From DATAGF01 sp963819845 (GTDB lineage Bacteria; Actinomycetota; Thermoleophilia; Miltoncostaeales; Miltoncostaeaceae): a stretch of DNA of 64,000 nucleotides. Below, piece by piece: positions 1 through 8,117 of this stretch; the first letter of the stretch is position 1, and each line of letters begins with the position of its first letter. A program made the translations under genes and the position numbers. The notes under the pieces were generated by a model. The model was not told where the DNA came from. It saw nothing but the letters and a program-made list of their open reading frames with translations, and did no database searches. The DNA is taken from contig CAWFXQ010000016.1 of the NCBI GenBank assembly GCA_963819845.1, positions 1 through 64,000 on the forward strand, read 5' to 3'.

Positions 1-1243
1 AAGTTGGGCTCCGGCTCGCGGTACAGATCCGCGGGGTAGTACTCCGCGGATCGATCTCCCGCCCAAAGACGGCCGGGTCCAACGTGTCGGCGATCCTGTG
101 GCGCGGCGTCGGGAACGTCACCTGGAGGTTCGTCGGGCTCAGGTCGAACAGGGCGGCGGCCTCCCGCGGCGTGGGGCGCGTCATGTTGCCGGCCTCGGGG
201 ATCACCGCCTTGCGGGTCCAGATCGCGTCCTTGGTGGCGTTGACGACCACCACATCGGGCGCGCCGAACTGGAAGAGCCCGTGGTAGTGATGGCGGATCC
301 CGGCGACGATCTCCGGGACCAGCTCCTCGTCGAAGGACATGTGGGTGACCATCGCCAGGCGCGGCTGGATCTTCTCGAACATGTAGCCGACGGCGTAGTG
401 GACGCTGTGTGCCTGGTCGATCGTGTTGGTGAGCATCACGGGGGGCATCCCGAACTTCAGCGCCTGGAGGTTCCCCGTGTCGGGCTGCACCTCGGTCACG
501 AAGATGTCCACCCCTTGGGAGAGCTCCACCGAGAGCTCGTCGGGCCGGCCGTCCCCGGTCCAGACGAACGACAACCCGTTCCAGTCCAGCCGGTAGGCGG
601 AGGCGCCGTCCTTGGTGTGCGAGCGTCGCCAGTGGCGGATGGTCACGCCGTCCTGGTCGTAGCAGACGCCGTTGTCGTCGGTGTGATCGAACTCGTTGAC
701 CTCGACCTCATAGCCGTCGCCGATCGGGCAGGCGTTGAAGGAGTCGGTGTGCCAGTGGGTCATCATCTTCATGCCCTCGATCATCTGGCCGATTCCATCC
801 TTGGGGGTGCGGCCCGAGGGGCCATGCACCCGCAGCGGCTTCCAGCGCCCCACCCACGGCGCGAAGGCGTAGAGGTAGGGCAAATCCGCGTAGTGATCCA
901 CATGCAGGTGGGTGAAGAAGATGTCGTTGACCGTCGGCAGCGGGACCGCCATCGCGATGATGTTGCGCATGCAGCCCGACCCGAAGTCGAAGAAGAACCG
1001 CTTGCCGTTGCCGAGCTCGACCATGATGCAGGTGCCGGCCTGTGAGCGGGTGACCGGGATCGGCGTGCTGCCGATGAAGGAGACCCGCATCTCGTCGGGG
1101 CCGAGCTCCTCCTGCCCCGGGTAGTAGAGGTTGTTGCTGACGAGGTCGGGGGTCGGGCGGTAATACGGCGGAAGCGTGATCCCACCGCTCGGCACGCCGC
1201 CATAGGGATTGCCGTCCTGAACCGCGGTTGAGCCGTCGTTCAT
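1..1243 (-). CDS. MBL-fold metallo-hydrolase, GntH-like (partial, frameshifted near its end)
   Basis: Metallo-beta-lactamase-fold hydrolase that runs off the left edge. Starting at the ATG at 1243, it carries the metal-binding motif THLHVDHYADL (H112, H114, D116, H117), a second motif WTGDGRPDE and a late VTHMSFDEE segment. The overall pattern resembles proteins that databases call guanitoxin-type MBL hydrolase GntH; that name is from memory of the family and does not imply toxin synthesis here. Around position 45-60 the reading frame appears to slip by one base: the continuing frame reads like the Tyr-rich tail AEYYPADLYREPEPN, while the uninterrupted frame gives low-complexity residues. The stop codon is outside the window. 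No partner genes for a pathway are visible to the right. Confidence 0.75.
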   Translation of the reverse strand, partial: MNDGSTAVQDGNPYGGVPSGGITLPPYYRPTPDLVSNNLYYPGQEELGPDEMRVSFIGSTPIPVTRSQAGTCIMVELGNGKRFFFDFGSGCMRNIIAMAVPLPTVNDIFFTHLHVDHYADLPYLYAFAPWVGRWKPLRVHGPSGRTPKDGIGQMIEGMKMMTHWHTDSFNACPIGDGYEVEVNEFDHTDDNGVCYDQDGVTIRHWRRSHTKDGASAYRLDWNGLSFVWTGDGRPDELSVELSQGVDIFVTEVQPDTGNLQALKFGMPPVMLTNTIDQAHSVHYAVGYMFEKIQPRLAMVTHMSFDEELVPEIVAGIRHHYHGLFQFGAPDVVVVNATKDAIWTRKAVIPEAGNMTRPTPREAAALFDLSPTNLQVTFPTPRHRIADTLDPAVFGREIDPRSTTPRICTASRSPT

Positions 1244-1313
1244 GGCCCGTTCTCCTCTCTTGGTTCTGATGCGGCCGCGCCGGAGCGAGACAGCTGCGGA
1301 CTGGAGCCCTGCG

Positions 1314-1757
1314 TCAGACGCTCGCGTCAGCCCTCAGGTCAGCCTTCGCCGACTTCCAGCCCGCCGTGAGCGCGTACAGGACCGCGATCCCGAGCCCGAT
1401 GCCGAGCAGGCTCCACAGCGGGTAGGCCGGGAACCAGGCGATCTGGCCGATGGCGTTGATGATGAGCGCAACGATCGCGAACCAGCGACCCCATTCCTTG
1501 CCGGCGAAGAGCGCCGCCCCGGCGAGGACCATCACGACCCCCCAGATGATCAGGGCCCATCCCCACGTCGTGAAGTCGGTCGTGACGAGGAGATCCGACT
1601 CCGTGACGATGAAGACCTCGTCCTTCGCCAGGGCCGCGATGCCCTGAATGATGTTGACGGCGCCGATGATCAACATCACCAACCCGGCGAACACGATCCA
1701 TCCGCTCCATGCCGACCCCTCGTAGGTGTCCGACCTCTCGTAGGTATCTGTGGACAT
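1314..1757 (-). CDS. Four-TM small membrane protein (DUF7144-like)
   Basis: A 147-residue integral membrane protein with about four hydrophobic segments (WSGWIVFAGLVMLIIGAVN; WGWALIIWGVVMVLAGAAL; WFAIVALIINAIGQIAWF; LWSLLGIGLGIAVLYAL). The start at 1757 (MSTDTYERSD) is chosen because a GGGAGGGAG ribosome site precedes it by about five bases; an upstream in-frame start adds only low-complexity sequence. It resembles the actinobacterial DUF7144 family often found near stress and membrane-maintenance genes. Function is unknown. Confidence 0.8.
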   Translation of the reverse strand: MSTDTYERSDTYEGSAWSGWIVFAGLVMLIIGAVNIIQGIAALAKDEVFIVTESDLLVTTDFTTWGWALIIWGVVMVLAGAALFAGKEWGRWFAIVALIINAIGQIAWFPAYPLWSLLGIGLGIAVLYALTAGWKSAKADLRADASV

Positions 1758-1928
1758 CGCGCTCCCTCCCAGTGCCGAGGCCCGCGGCCACCGGCCTCGC
1801 CGGCGACCGATGAATGTCGGGCCGAGCTCATCACGCATGGAGCGCCGGCCCTGTCCGCAGCGTGAGTCCTTCGCTCCCTGGGCGCATCGTCCACATGGGA
1901 CGAAGAGAAAGACGGCGAGGACGTGAAC

Positions 1929-2098
1929 GGCTCCTCCATTGCCTTCCGGTGGGGATGGTCGGTGAGAACGCCGCCGGAACCGGCACCGTCATGCGCGAGG
2001 ACACCGTGCGCGGTTGCGCGGACGAGGCTGGCTTCGCGGATTGCGAGGTCGCGCCGATCGACAACGACTTCTGGCGCTTCTGCCTGCTAGCGCCGTAG
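1929..2098 (+). pseudogene. C-terminal remnant of a class I SAM methyltransferase
   Basis: About 55 codons read HCLPVGM, then TGTVMREDTVRGCADEAGF, then PIDNDFWRFCLLAP and a stop. This is the tail pattern of class I SAM-dependent methyltransferases (an EAGF...EVLPIENDFWRFYRL-like ending). No SAM-binding GxGxG region lies upstream in any frame, so only the 3' end of a former gene remains. Assignment is by motif recall. Confidence 0.5.
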
Positions 2099-2227
2099 CC
2101 GGTGCCTCAGCCCGCCAGAGCGCAGACGTTGGTGGCCGAGCCTCGCTGCCGCTCTTAAGCCGGTCGGCCCATTCGTTTCCGCCTCGACGTGCCCGGGTAT
2201 TGAGGGCAGCGCAGACGAGAGGCCAGG

Positions 2228-2476
2228 GTGGTCGTGACAATCGCCGTCATCATCGTGATCTGCGTCGTGCTGTTCCTACTGGCGCTCGCCCTGCCGCTTG
2301 CGTCGCGGGGGCCCCAGCGCGGGGTCGGGCGGGCCCTCGGCGGCGGCGCTCGCACTGGGCGAAAGGCGCCGGGCAAGCTCGGCTGGCCCTTCTCGAAGCC
2401 GTTCAGCACCTCGCGCAAGGCGACCGACAAGAGCGGGGGCGCGGGACGCCGGCTGGCGCAGCGCTTCCGCTCCTGA
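2228..2476 (+). CDS. Small single-TM protein (DUF6411-like)
   Basis: An 82-residue protein with one N-terminal membrane helix (IAVIIVICVVLFLLALALPL) followed by a basic, Gly/Ser/Lys-rich tail with the recurring RGVGRALGGG...GKAPG-type pattern seen in DUF6411 proteins of Actinobacteria. The GTG start at 2228 has AGAGG just upstream. The topology suggests a short membrane anchor with a cytoplasmic tail. Function is unknown. Confidence 0.65.
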   Translation: MVVTIAVIIVICVVLFLLALALPLASRGPQRGVGRALGGGARTGRKAPGKLGWPFSKPFSTSRKATDKSGGAGRRLAQRFRS

Positions 2477-2497
2477 CCCTCGGGGGGTCTCCGGATC

Positions 2498-3454
2498 GTG
2501 CGCGTCGGCTGGCACGCCTCACACGAGCAGATCGCGCCGAGCCGGCTGCTGGCCGATGTCCGGACCGCCGAGGATGCCGGGTTCCAGGTCGCGATGTCCT
2601 CGGACCACTTCTCGCCCTGGAGCGAGCGCCAGGGGGAATCGGGCTTCGCGTGGTCCTGGCTCGGCGCTGCCCTCGGCGCCACGGGGCTGCCATTCCGGGT
2701 GGTCACCGCCCCCGGCCAGCGCTACCACCCCGCGATCGTCGCCCAGGCCATCGCCACGCTCGCCGAGATGTTCCCCGGGCGGCTGTGGGCGTGCCTGGGC
2801 TCCGGCGAGGCCTCCAACGAGCACATCACCGGGGGGCGCTGGCCGCCGAAGCCGGTGCGCAACGCCCGTCTGGCGGAGTGCGCCGAGGTCATCCGGGCCC
2901 TCCTCCGCGGCGAGGAGGTGAGCCACGACGGTCTCGTGACCGTTGACCGGGCCCGGCTCTGGACGCTGCCTCCGGACGCGCCGCCGCTGCTCGGCGCGGC
3001 GGTGACGGCCGAGACGGCGCGCTGGATCGGGGGGTGGGCCGACGGGATGGCCACGATCCACCGGCCCCGGGCGCAGCTCGAGCGGGTGGTGGAGGCCTTC
3101 CGTGAGGGGGGCGGCGAGGGCAAGCCGATGCTGCTCCAGGTCCACCTTGCCTGGGCCCCGACCGATGGGGAGGCCCTGGCGATCGCCCACGACCAGTGGC
3201 GGGCGAACCTCTTCAGTCCGCCGGTGTGCTGGGACCTGGAAACCGTGGAGCACTTCGACGAGGCCGCCCGGCACGTCCGGCCCGAGGACGTGCGCGCGGG
3301 CGTGCTCGTCTCCAGCGACCCCGGGCGCCACCTCGCCTGGATCCAGGAGGCGGCGGAGCTGGGGTTCGACGAGATCGTCCTGCACCATGTCGGCAAGGAG
3401 CAGGCCGCCTTCATCGAGGCCTTCGGGCGTCACGTCCTGCCGGCGGTGACGTGA
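2498..3454 (+). CDS. LLM-class FMN/F420 oxidoreductase (TIGR03885-like)
   Basis: A full-length 318-residue luciferase-like (TIM-barrel) oxidoreductase. It has the N-terminal WHASHEQIAPS and SSDHFSPW segments and the conserved GRLWACLGSGEASNEH loop, with LRGEEV later in the barrel. This subfamily (probable non-F420 flavin enzyme) is commonly encoded beside trehalose-synthase/glucosidase genes, and here the stop overlaps the GTG start of exactly such an amylase remnant (GTGA overlap at 3451-3454). The substrate is unknown. The start is GTG at 2498. Confidence 0.85.
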   Translation: MRVGWHASHEQIAPSRLLADVRTAEDAGFQVAMSSDHFSPWSERQGESGFAWSWLGAALGATGLPFRVVTAPGQRYHPAIVAQAIATLAEMFPGRLWACLGSGEASNEHITGGRWPPKPVRNARLAECAEVIRALLRGEEVSHDGLVTVDRARLWTLPPDAPPLLGAAVTAETARWIGGWADGMATIHRPRAQLERVVEAFREGGGEGKPMLLQVHLAWAPTDGEALAIAHDQWRANLFSPPVCWDLETVEHFDEAARHVRPEDVRAGVLVSSDPGRHLAWIQEAAELGFDEIVLHHVGKEQAAFIEAFGRHVLPAVT

Positions 3455-3685
3455 CCCGGCACAAGGCCACGAGCGATCTCTGGTGGACGAACGGGGTCGT
3501 CTACTGCCTCGACGTCCAGACGTTCTTCGACAGCGACGGCGACGGCTGCGGCGACCTGCCGGGGCTCAGGGTCTGGCCGGCTTCCGGGTGGACGCCGTGC
3601 CCTTCCTGATCGAGCCGGTCGGGCTTCCGGAGGGGGCGATCGAGGACCCCACGAGCTGCTGGCGGACCTGCGCGCGCCTACCTCG
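3451..3685 (+). pseudogene. Internally deleted alpha-amylase family (trehalose-synthase-like) gene
   Basis: The first 38 codons match a GH13 trehalose-synthase-like N-terminus (DLWWTNGVVYCLDVQTFF, then SDGDGCGDLPGL). The reading then jumps directly to the catalytic-nucleophile region GFRVDAVPFLIEPVG followed by GAIEDP. About 150 residues that should lie between them are absent, and further one- or two-base slips follow (ELLADLRA can be read only after frame correction). The sequence ends where IS481 sequence begins at about 3686. It was translationally coupled to the upstream oxidoreductase. It is non-functional as it stands. Confidence 0.75.
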
Positions 3686-3817
3686 GCCGCCGTGTGGTCG
3701 CTGGCGATTGTAGAAGTGCAGCCAGCCCGGGAGCGCCGCCTGGCGCTCCCGGGAGTCCCGAAAGATGCGCCCGTAGGCCCAGCCCTCGACCAGAGTGCGG
3801 ATGAAGCGCTCGACTCT
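3686..3817 (-). pseudogene. 3' part of IS481-family transposase (separated by IS110)
   Basis: On the minus strand this reads VERFIRTLVEGWAYGRIF, then AALPGWLHFYNRQRPHGG, the end of an IS481-family DDE transposase including its final conserved E region. It continues the open frame of the transposase at 5119-5878, which stops matching after RTNGKA. The last 10-15 residues and the terminal inverted repeat seem lost at the junction with the amylase remnant. Confidence 0.75.
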
Positions 3818-3823
3818 CCTATG

Positions 3824-4872
3824 TCAAGCCATCGCCGGCCCCGGGGCGGTCTCGCTCCACGCGAGCAGCCGGCGATAGACGACGTTGGCCAGGTGGCGCT
3901 GGAGCGCCCGGCGCGCCTCGCGCCGGGTTTTGCCCTCGGCCTGCTTTCGGGCCATGAAGGCGCGGCCGGTGGGGTCGTCGCGCGCCTGCACCATCGCGAT
4001 CCGGTAGAGGGCGGCGTTCAGCTGGCGGTTGCCGCCGCGGTAGAGGCGGTGGTGGCCGGAGGTCTGGCCCGAGCCGCAGGGGATCGGCGCCGTCCCCGAG
4101 TAGCGACCGAAGGCGGCCGGGCCGCGGAAGCGGCGCACGTCGCCGGCTTGTGCGATCAGGGCGGAGGCGATCGTCGTCCCGGCGCCGTGGAGGCCCTCGA
4201 GGGGTTTCCGTGCTCCTCCAGCAGCTCGGCCACCTCGCGCTCCAGCTCGGCGATGCGTCCGTTCAGTTGCTCGATGTCCTCGGCCATCTGGCGGATGAGG
4301 CGGGCGGCGGTGCGCTCGGCCCGGCCGGGGCCGAGGTCGATCGCTCGAAGGCGCGCGAGCACCTTCTTGCGGTGGCAGGCGATGACGGCGGCCTCGCCTG
4401 GCGGGTCGATCTGCAGCCACAGCGAGCGCAGACGCTGGATCAGCTGGGTGCGATCGCGCACCGCCTGGCGGCGGGCGAGCTCGAGCAGGCGGATCTGGCG
4501 CACCAGCTCGGGCTCGAGGGCCGCGCCCAGGCGGTGGCCGTCGATGCGCACCACCTGGGCGATCACGAGGGCGTCGGTCGCGTCGCTCTTGCCGGGCCCT
4601 TGGGTGCGTCGGTCGCGCCGGGTGCGCCAGGGCGGCACGTCCAGGACACGGTGCCCGAGGCCGGCGAGCTCGGCGCACATGGCGCGTGCGAAGTGGCCGG
4701 CGCCCTCGACGCCGATCGGCGCGTCCTCGGCCCCGTGCTCGGCCAGGAAGGCCGCAGCCGGGCGGTGCCGGGCAGGGCTATTGGCGAACGAGAGCGCTCC
4801 GCGCTGCGCGCCGCCCTGGTCGACCAGGGCGGCCACGTGGAACCGCTTGTGGGCGTCGATGCCGCAGAACAT
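3824..4872 (-). pseudogene. IS110-family transposase (one frameshift)
   Basis: The N-terminal DEDD (RuvC-like) domain starts FCGIDAHKRFHVAALVD and includes IGVEGAGHFARAM and GKSDATDALVIAQ. A coiled segment (AEDIEQLNGRIAELEREV) follows. The C-terminal Transposase_20 domain carries the predicted catalytic serine in PIPCGSGQTSGHHRL. The two halves are in different frames; the slip is near 4200-4210, after LLEEHGN. Outside that point it is complete, so it could be an active element with a consensus error or a recently inactivated one. Confidence 0.8.
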
Positions 4873-5118
4873 GGTGACCTCCCCGTGCCTGGCGACTAGG
4901 ATCGAGGCCGGGCCGGCGTGGGACGCTCCTGTGTCGATGCAGCACCATCGGCGCGAGTTCTCCTATCAAGTCACCATCGCCGGCCCGCCCACACCCCGGA
5001 GCCGACGAGTCGAGACGAAAGCCAGGCCGCGAGGGCCGGCACGCCTTTTGCCCGAGTCAGGCCACCGGGGTGCAGGTGAGCCTCGCCGCCCCGCCGGGCG
5101 GCGGCAACGAGGCTGATA
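4873..5118 (-). ncRNA. Candidate IS110 bridge-RNA region
   Basis: IS110-group elements carry a structured bridge RNA in the non-coding end upstream of the transposase; this 246-bp stretch occupies that position and has no convincing ORF. It contains, at 4959-4983, a near copy of the element's downstream terminus, which is what a donor-binding loop or end duplication would look like. The RNA itself is inferred from family knowledge and position; I have not folded it. Confidence 0.35.
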
Positions 5119-5878
5119 CACAGGCCTTGCCGTTGGTGCGCGGCCGGTAGGGGCGCGTGAAGATGTGGCGCAGGCCCAGCTCGCGACAGCAGGCCGCGTG
5201 TTGAGCGGAGCGGTAGCCAGGCCCGTTATCGGTCATCACGCGCACCACGCGCACGCCCCGGCCGGCGAACCAGGCAAGCGCGCGGGCCAGGAATCCGACC
5301 ACGGCCTCCCTTTTCTCGTCGGCCAGGACCTCGACGTAGGCCAGGCGGGTGGCGTCGTCGATCGCCACGTGCACGCACTCCCAGCCGGCGCCCCTGGCCC
5401 GCGTGCGCCGGTCGCCGTGCACGCGATGGCCGGGGCGCTCGATGCGCCCCAGCCGCTTGACGTTGACGGGCAGCAGGTCACCGGGGTGGCGGCGCTCATA
5501 GCGGTTGGGCGGCTCGGGTGGCTGGAGGGCTGGCAGGCGGCCGCGCCCGTGGCGCGCGAGGATCCCGGCCACGCTCGAGCGTGGCAGCGACAGGACGGCC
5601 GCGATCTCGGCGCCGCTCATGCGAAGCCCGCGCAAGGCCAGGCAGGCCGCCACCGCCTGGGGCGCGATTGCACGGGACAGGCGCCGGGGGCGCGAGGAAC
5701 GGTCCTGCAAGCCGGGCGGGCCCTCGGCGCGAAAGCGCGCGAGCCACTTGCTGGCGGTGCGCTGGCTCACCCCAGCCGCCTCGGCGGCCCGACCAACCGA
5801 CCAGCCTTCGCTGATCACGCGCCGGCAGATCAGCGCCCTGCTCCTGGGCAGGTGCGCGCGTTAGCGTGGAGCCTCATC
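5119..5878 (-). pseudogene. 5' part of IS481-family transposase
   Basis: Helix-turn-helix region (VISEGWSVGRAAEAAGVS, then QRTASKWLARF) followed by an rve integrase core with DDATRLAYVEVLADEK and MTDNGPGYRS. It ends abruptly after YRPRTNGKA where the IS110 element begins. The natural start is probably the ATG at 5878 (MRLHANARTCP...), which needs one extra base near 5850 to join the downstream frame. The rest of the protein lies at 3686-3817. Sequence between 5879 and about 5950 contains the likely IS481 outer end (near CGTAGACGTTGTTCATC read on the minus strand). Confidence 0.8.
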
Positions 5879-6080
5879 CGGGTCCGCCTTTCGATCGGAG
5901 CTTCGACAACCCCGATCTTCCAGGCTGGGCCCGGATGAACAACGTCTACGGAATGCTCAGCTAGGGGTCATTTCGGGGTGGCGCCCACGTCTGTAGGGGC
6001 GCGGGCCGCGATCCCGCTCGTGGTGGCCAGTCAGCACGCAGCTGGCGTTTCGTTCAGGGTCGACCAAGTCCGACAGTTGG

Positions 6081-7442
6081 CTATCCAAGGCGGTCGTCAA
6101 CCCGTTGGTTCCGGTCGTCGACGAAGGACGATTGCTCCACCCGGCTGACGATGTCCTCGCCGGAGCCGATGCCCTGTGAATCGGGCGACGGTCCATCGGT
6201 CTCAGTTGACGCCCTCAGGAGCTGAAGCTGGCGCCTCAGCGCAGGCTGGCGATCCGTTGGTGCGATGTTGAGCAAGTCCTCGAGCGCTGCCGCGAGGCGC
6301 CGAGGGATCTGCGGAGAGGTCGCGCCCGCCTCGCGGATTTCGTCGAAAGCGAGCCTCACGTAGCCGTCCCAATCGATCGTTGAGGTCACGAGCCGCACGA
6401 CGCCCGAGCCATCGCGGTACCGCCCGTCGGGGAATCTGCGATTCGCCAGCTGGCGCAGGCAGTCGTGCAGCCGATCGATCGCCTGAACGGTGGTTGTCGG
6501 ATCGAGGAACGGCTCCGACAGGCCGCGCTCGGCGATGTCGACGAGCATCCGCATCCCGTAGGCCACATCCTGATTCATCGTCCGCTCGGGCCCGAGGTCG
6601 ATGAGCGCGCACACTTCGTCGTGGTCTACCGGCGCGTCCGACGGGATTATCCGCGCGAGCGCCGCGCCCGCTGGGACGAAGTCGCCGAGCGTCGGCACCA
6701 ACTCGACGAGGCAATCGGCCCGGCGGGCCAGCTCGACCAACCGCTGGTGATCGACGTGGAAGACGACACCCGACTCGGAGACGACCACCACGCCCGGCTC
6801 GGAGTCGGCTGGCGCGCTCGCGTCGGGGTAGAGCCTCTCCACGAGCGAGCGGACGTCCGTGCCCACGAGCTCGATCAAGGCGGCGACGCGCAGCGACTGT
6901 CCGAGGTGATGGACGTAGGAGACGAGCACGATGATGCAGGCGATGACCAGCAGGAAGGCGACGAGGATGGACACGCCCGGCACCGATGCCTCCTTGCCCT
7001 CACCCGCGAACTGGACCTCGCGCATCGCGAGCATGGCGTGGGCGAACGTGCCGACGAAGATGCCGATTGCGAGCTGGCTCGGCCGATCCTGCAGAATCGA
7101 GCGCACGATCCTCGGAGAGAACTGGCCCATCGCCAGCTGGACCACGACCATGGTGATCGTGAGCACGAGGGCCGCGAGCGTGACCATCGACGCTGCGACC
7201 GTGCTCAGGATGACGAGTGCCGCGTCAGGCCCGCCCGTCACCTCGGATGGCAGGAGGTTCGGCCCAAGCCAGCGGTCGAGGGCGATGGTGGCAAGACTGA
7301 GGACGACACCGGCGAAGACGCACAGCATCGGCAGGAGCCAGAGGCTGGAACGCACTCGGTGCGCGAGGCGGAAGCTGGTGATGCCCTGACCTGCCCGGTC
7401 GGCGACGGCGGGAAACGGTGGAGAGGCCGCTGCAGCGGACAT
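6081..7442 (-). CDS. DUF2254 family integral membrane protein
   Basis: About 450 residues. The N-terminal half has four membrane helices (SSLWLLPMLCVFAGVVLSL; STVAASMVTLAALVLTITM; IGIFVGTFAHAMLAM; VSILVAFLLVIACIIVLV) with the conserved VVQLAMGQFSPRIVR loop between helices 2 and 3. The C-terminal half is a soluble domain with DIGPERT-like and NQDVAYGMRMLVDIAERGLS segments typical of DUF2254. ATG at 7442 is preferred; a GTG at 7514 would add 24 Arg-rich residues. Function is unknown; the family is often proposed to be channel-like. Confidence 0.85.
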   Translation of the reverse strand: MSAAAASPPFPAVADRAGQGITSFRLAHRVRSSLWLLPMLCVFAGVVLSLATIALDRWLGPNLLPSEVTGGPDAALVILSTVAASMVTLAALVLTITMVVVQLAMGQFSPRIVRSILQDRPSQLAIGIFVGTFAHAMLAMREVQFAGEGKEASVPGVSILVAFLLVIACIIVLVSYVHHLGQSLRVAALIELVGTDVRSLVERLYPDASAPADSEPGVVVVSESGVVFHVDHQRLVELARRADCLVELVPTLGDFVPAGAALARIIPSDAPVDHDEVCALIDLGPERTMNQDVAYGMRMLVDIAERGLSEPFLDPTTTVQAIDRLHDCLRQLANRRFPDGRYRDGSGVVRLVTSTIDWDGYVRLAFDEIREAGATSPQIPRRLAAALEDLLNIAPTDRQPALRRQLQLLRASTETDGPSPDSQGIGSGEDIVSRVEQSSFVDDRNQRVDDRLG

Positions 7443-7561
7443 CGCAGGTGGTTGGCGGCGTGCCTGCCGCCTCCGCCCGCGGACCAGCCGGGGCAAACGC
7501 TGAAAACGCGTCACGGCCGATCGAGATCGCGAGGACCCGACTCGTCGCCACCGCGCCCTCG

Positions 7562-7906
7562 CTAGCCGTTCCGCGGCGCATCGGGCGCGATCGGCGCCAG
7601 GACGATCAGCGCGGCGTCGTCGGAGAGCGGCTTGGCCGATGCGGTGATGATCGCGCCCTCGATCGCCTTGACGGTTCCGGCGACGGAGATCGCGGACGCG
7701 GAGGCCGCCGCGGCGGCGATGCCCTCGTGCCCGAACGGCCGCCCGGAGCTCGTCTCGCGCTCGGTGACCCCGTCCGAGAAGAGGATGAGGCGCTCACCCG
7801 GGGTCAGCTTCCGTCGCATCGGCTCGGGCGCCGGTTCCTTCTCCGTACCGAGCTGCGGGGTCCTTGCGGGCCCGAGGCGCTCGGCGCGCCCGTCCGCCCC
7901 GTCTGG
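7562..7906 (-). pseudogene. C-terminal remnant of a SpoIIE/PP2C-type phosphatase
   Basis: The minus strand reads DGRAERLGPARTPQLG, KLTPGERLILFSDGVTERE and LSDDAALIVLAP: the last third of a PPM/SpoIIE phosphatase, including the final metal-binding DD. No N-terminal GGDFYD or GHP segment is found upstream (7907-8117), so the gene is truncated. It lies head to head with the intact SpoIIE phosphatase at 8118, suggesting a duplicated or rearranged phosphatase locus. Confidence 0.65.
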
Positions 7907-8117
7907 GGGTGAGCGGCAAGGGTCGGAGACCTTCGCGCCAAGAGAGCAGATACGCGTTGCTGGTGGAAGACGGCGCCCAGTTCCCGGTGACGTTGGGTGC
8001 GATCGGGGCTGTCGCAGACCCGGTGCCGTCGGTGGCGAGCCGTAGCGAGCCCGCCCTCGACCCCCCGCGGCCTGAGCGCGCCGACAGCACGTATCTGCAG
8101 CGACTACGCTGCACCCG

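Larger units (their letters stand above)
3818..5118 (-). mobile_element. IS110-family insertion sequence inside IS481
   Basis: An IS110-family element of about 1.3 kb interrupts the IS481 transposase gene between its RTNGK and ERFI codons. It holds a DEDD/serine transposase (3824-4872) and an approximately 245-bp upstream non-coding end. There are no obvious terminal inverted repeats or target duplications, as expected for IS110. An imperfect direct repeat (core GCCGGCGATGG ... TAGGAG on the minus strand) occurs at 3817-3840 and 4959-4983, so the exact left end could lie at either about 4960 or about 5118. Confidence 0.7.

Noticed and set aside
98..1045. Long plus-strand open frame of 315 codons
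   Set aside because: It is antisense to the MBL hydrolase, whose minus frame shows clear metal-binding motifs; GC-rich DNA keeps the complementary frame open.
3692..5116. 474-codon plus-strand open frame across the IS110 element
   Set aside because: Antisense to the transposase; no motifs and an implausible composition.
5957..6196. Small minus-strand ORF at the IS481 outer edge
   Set aside because: It overlaps the DUF2254 gene end in another frame and shows no motif.
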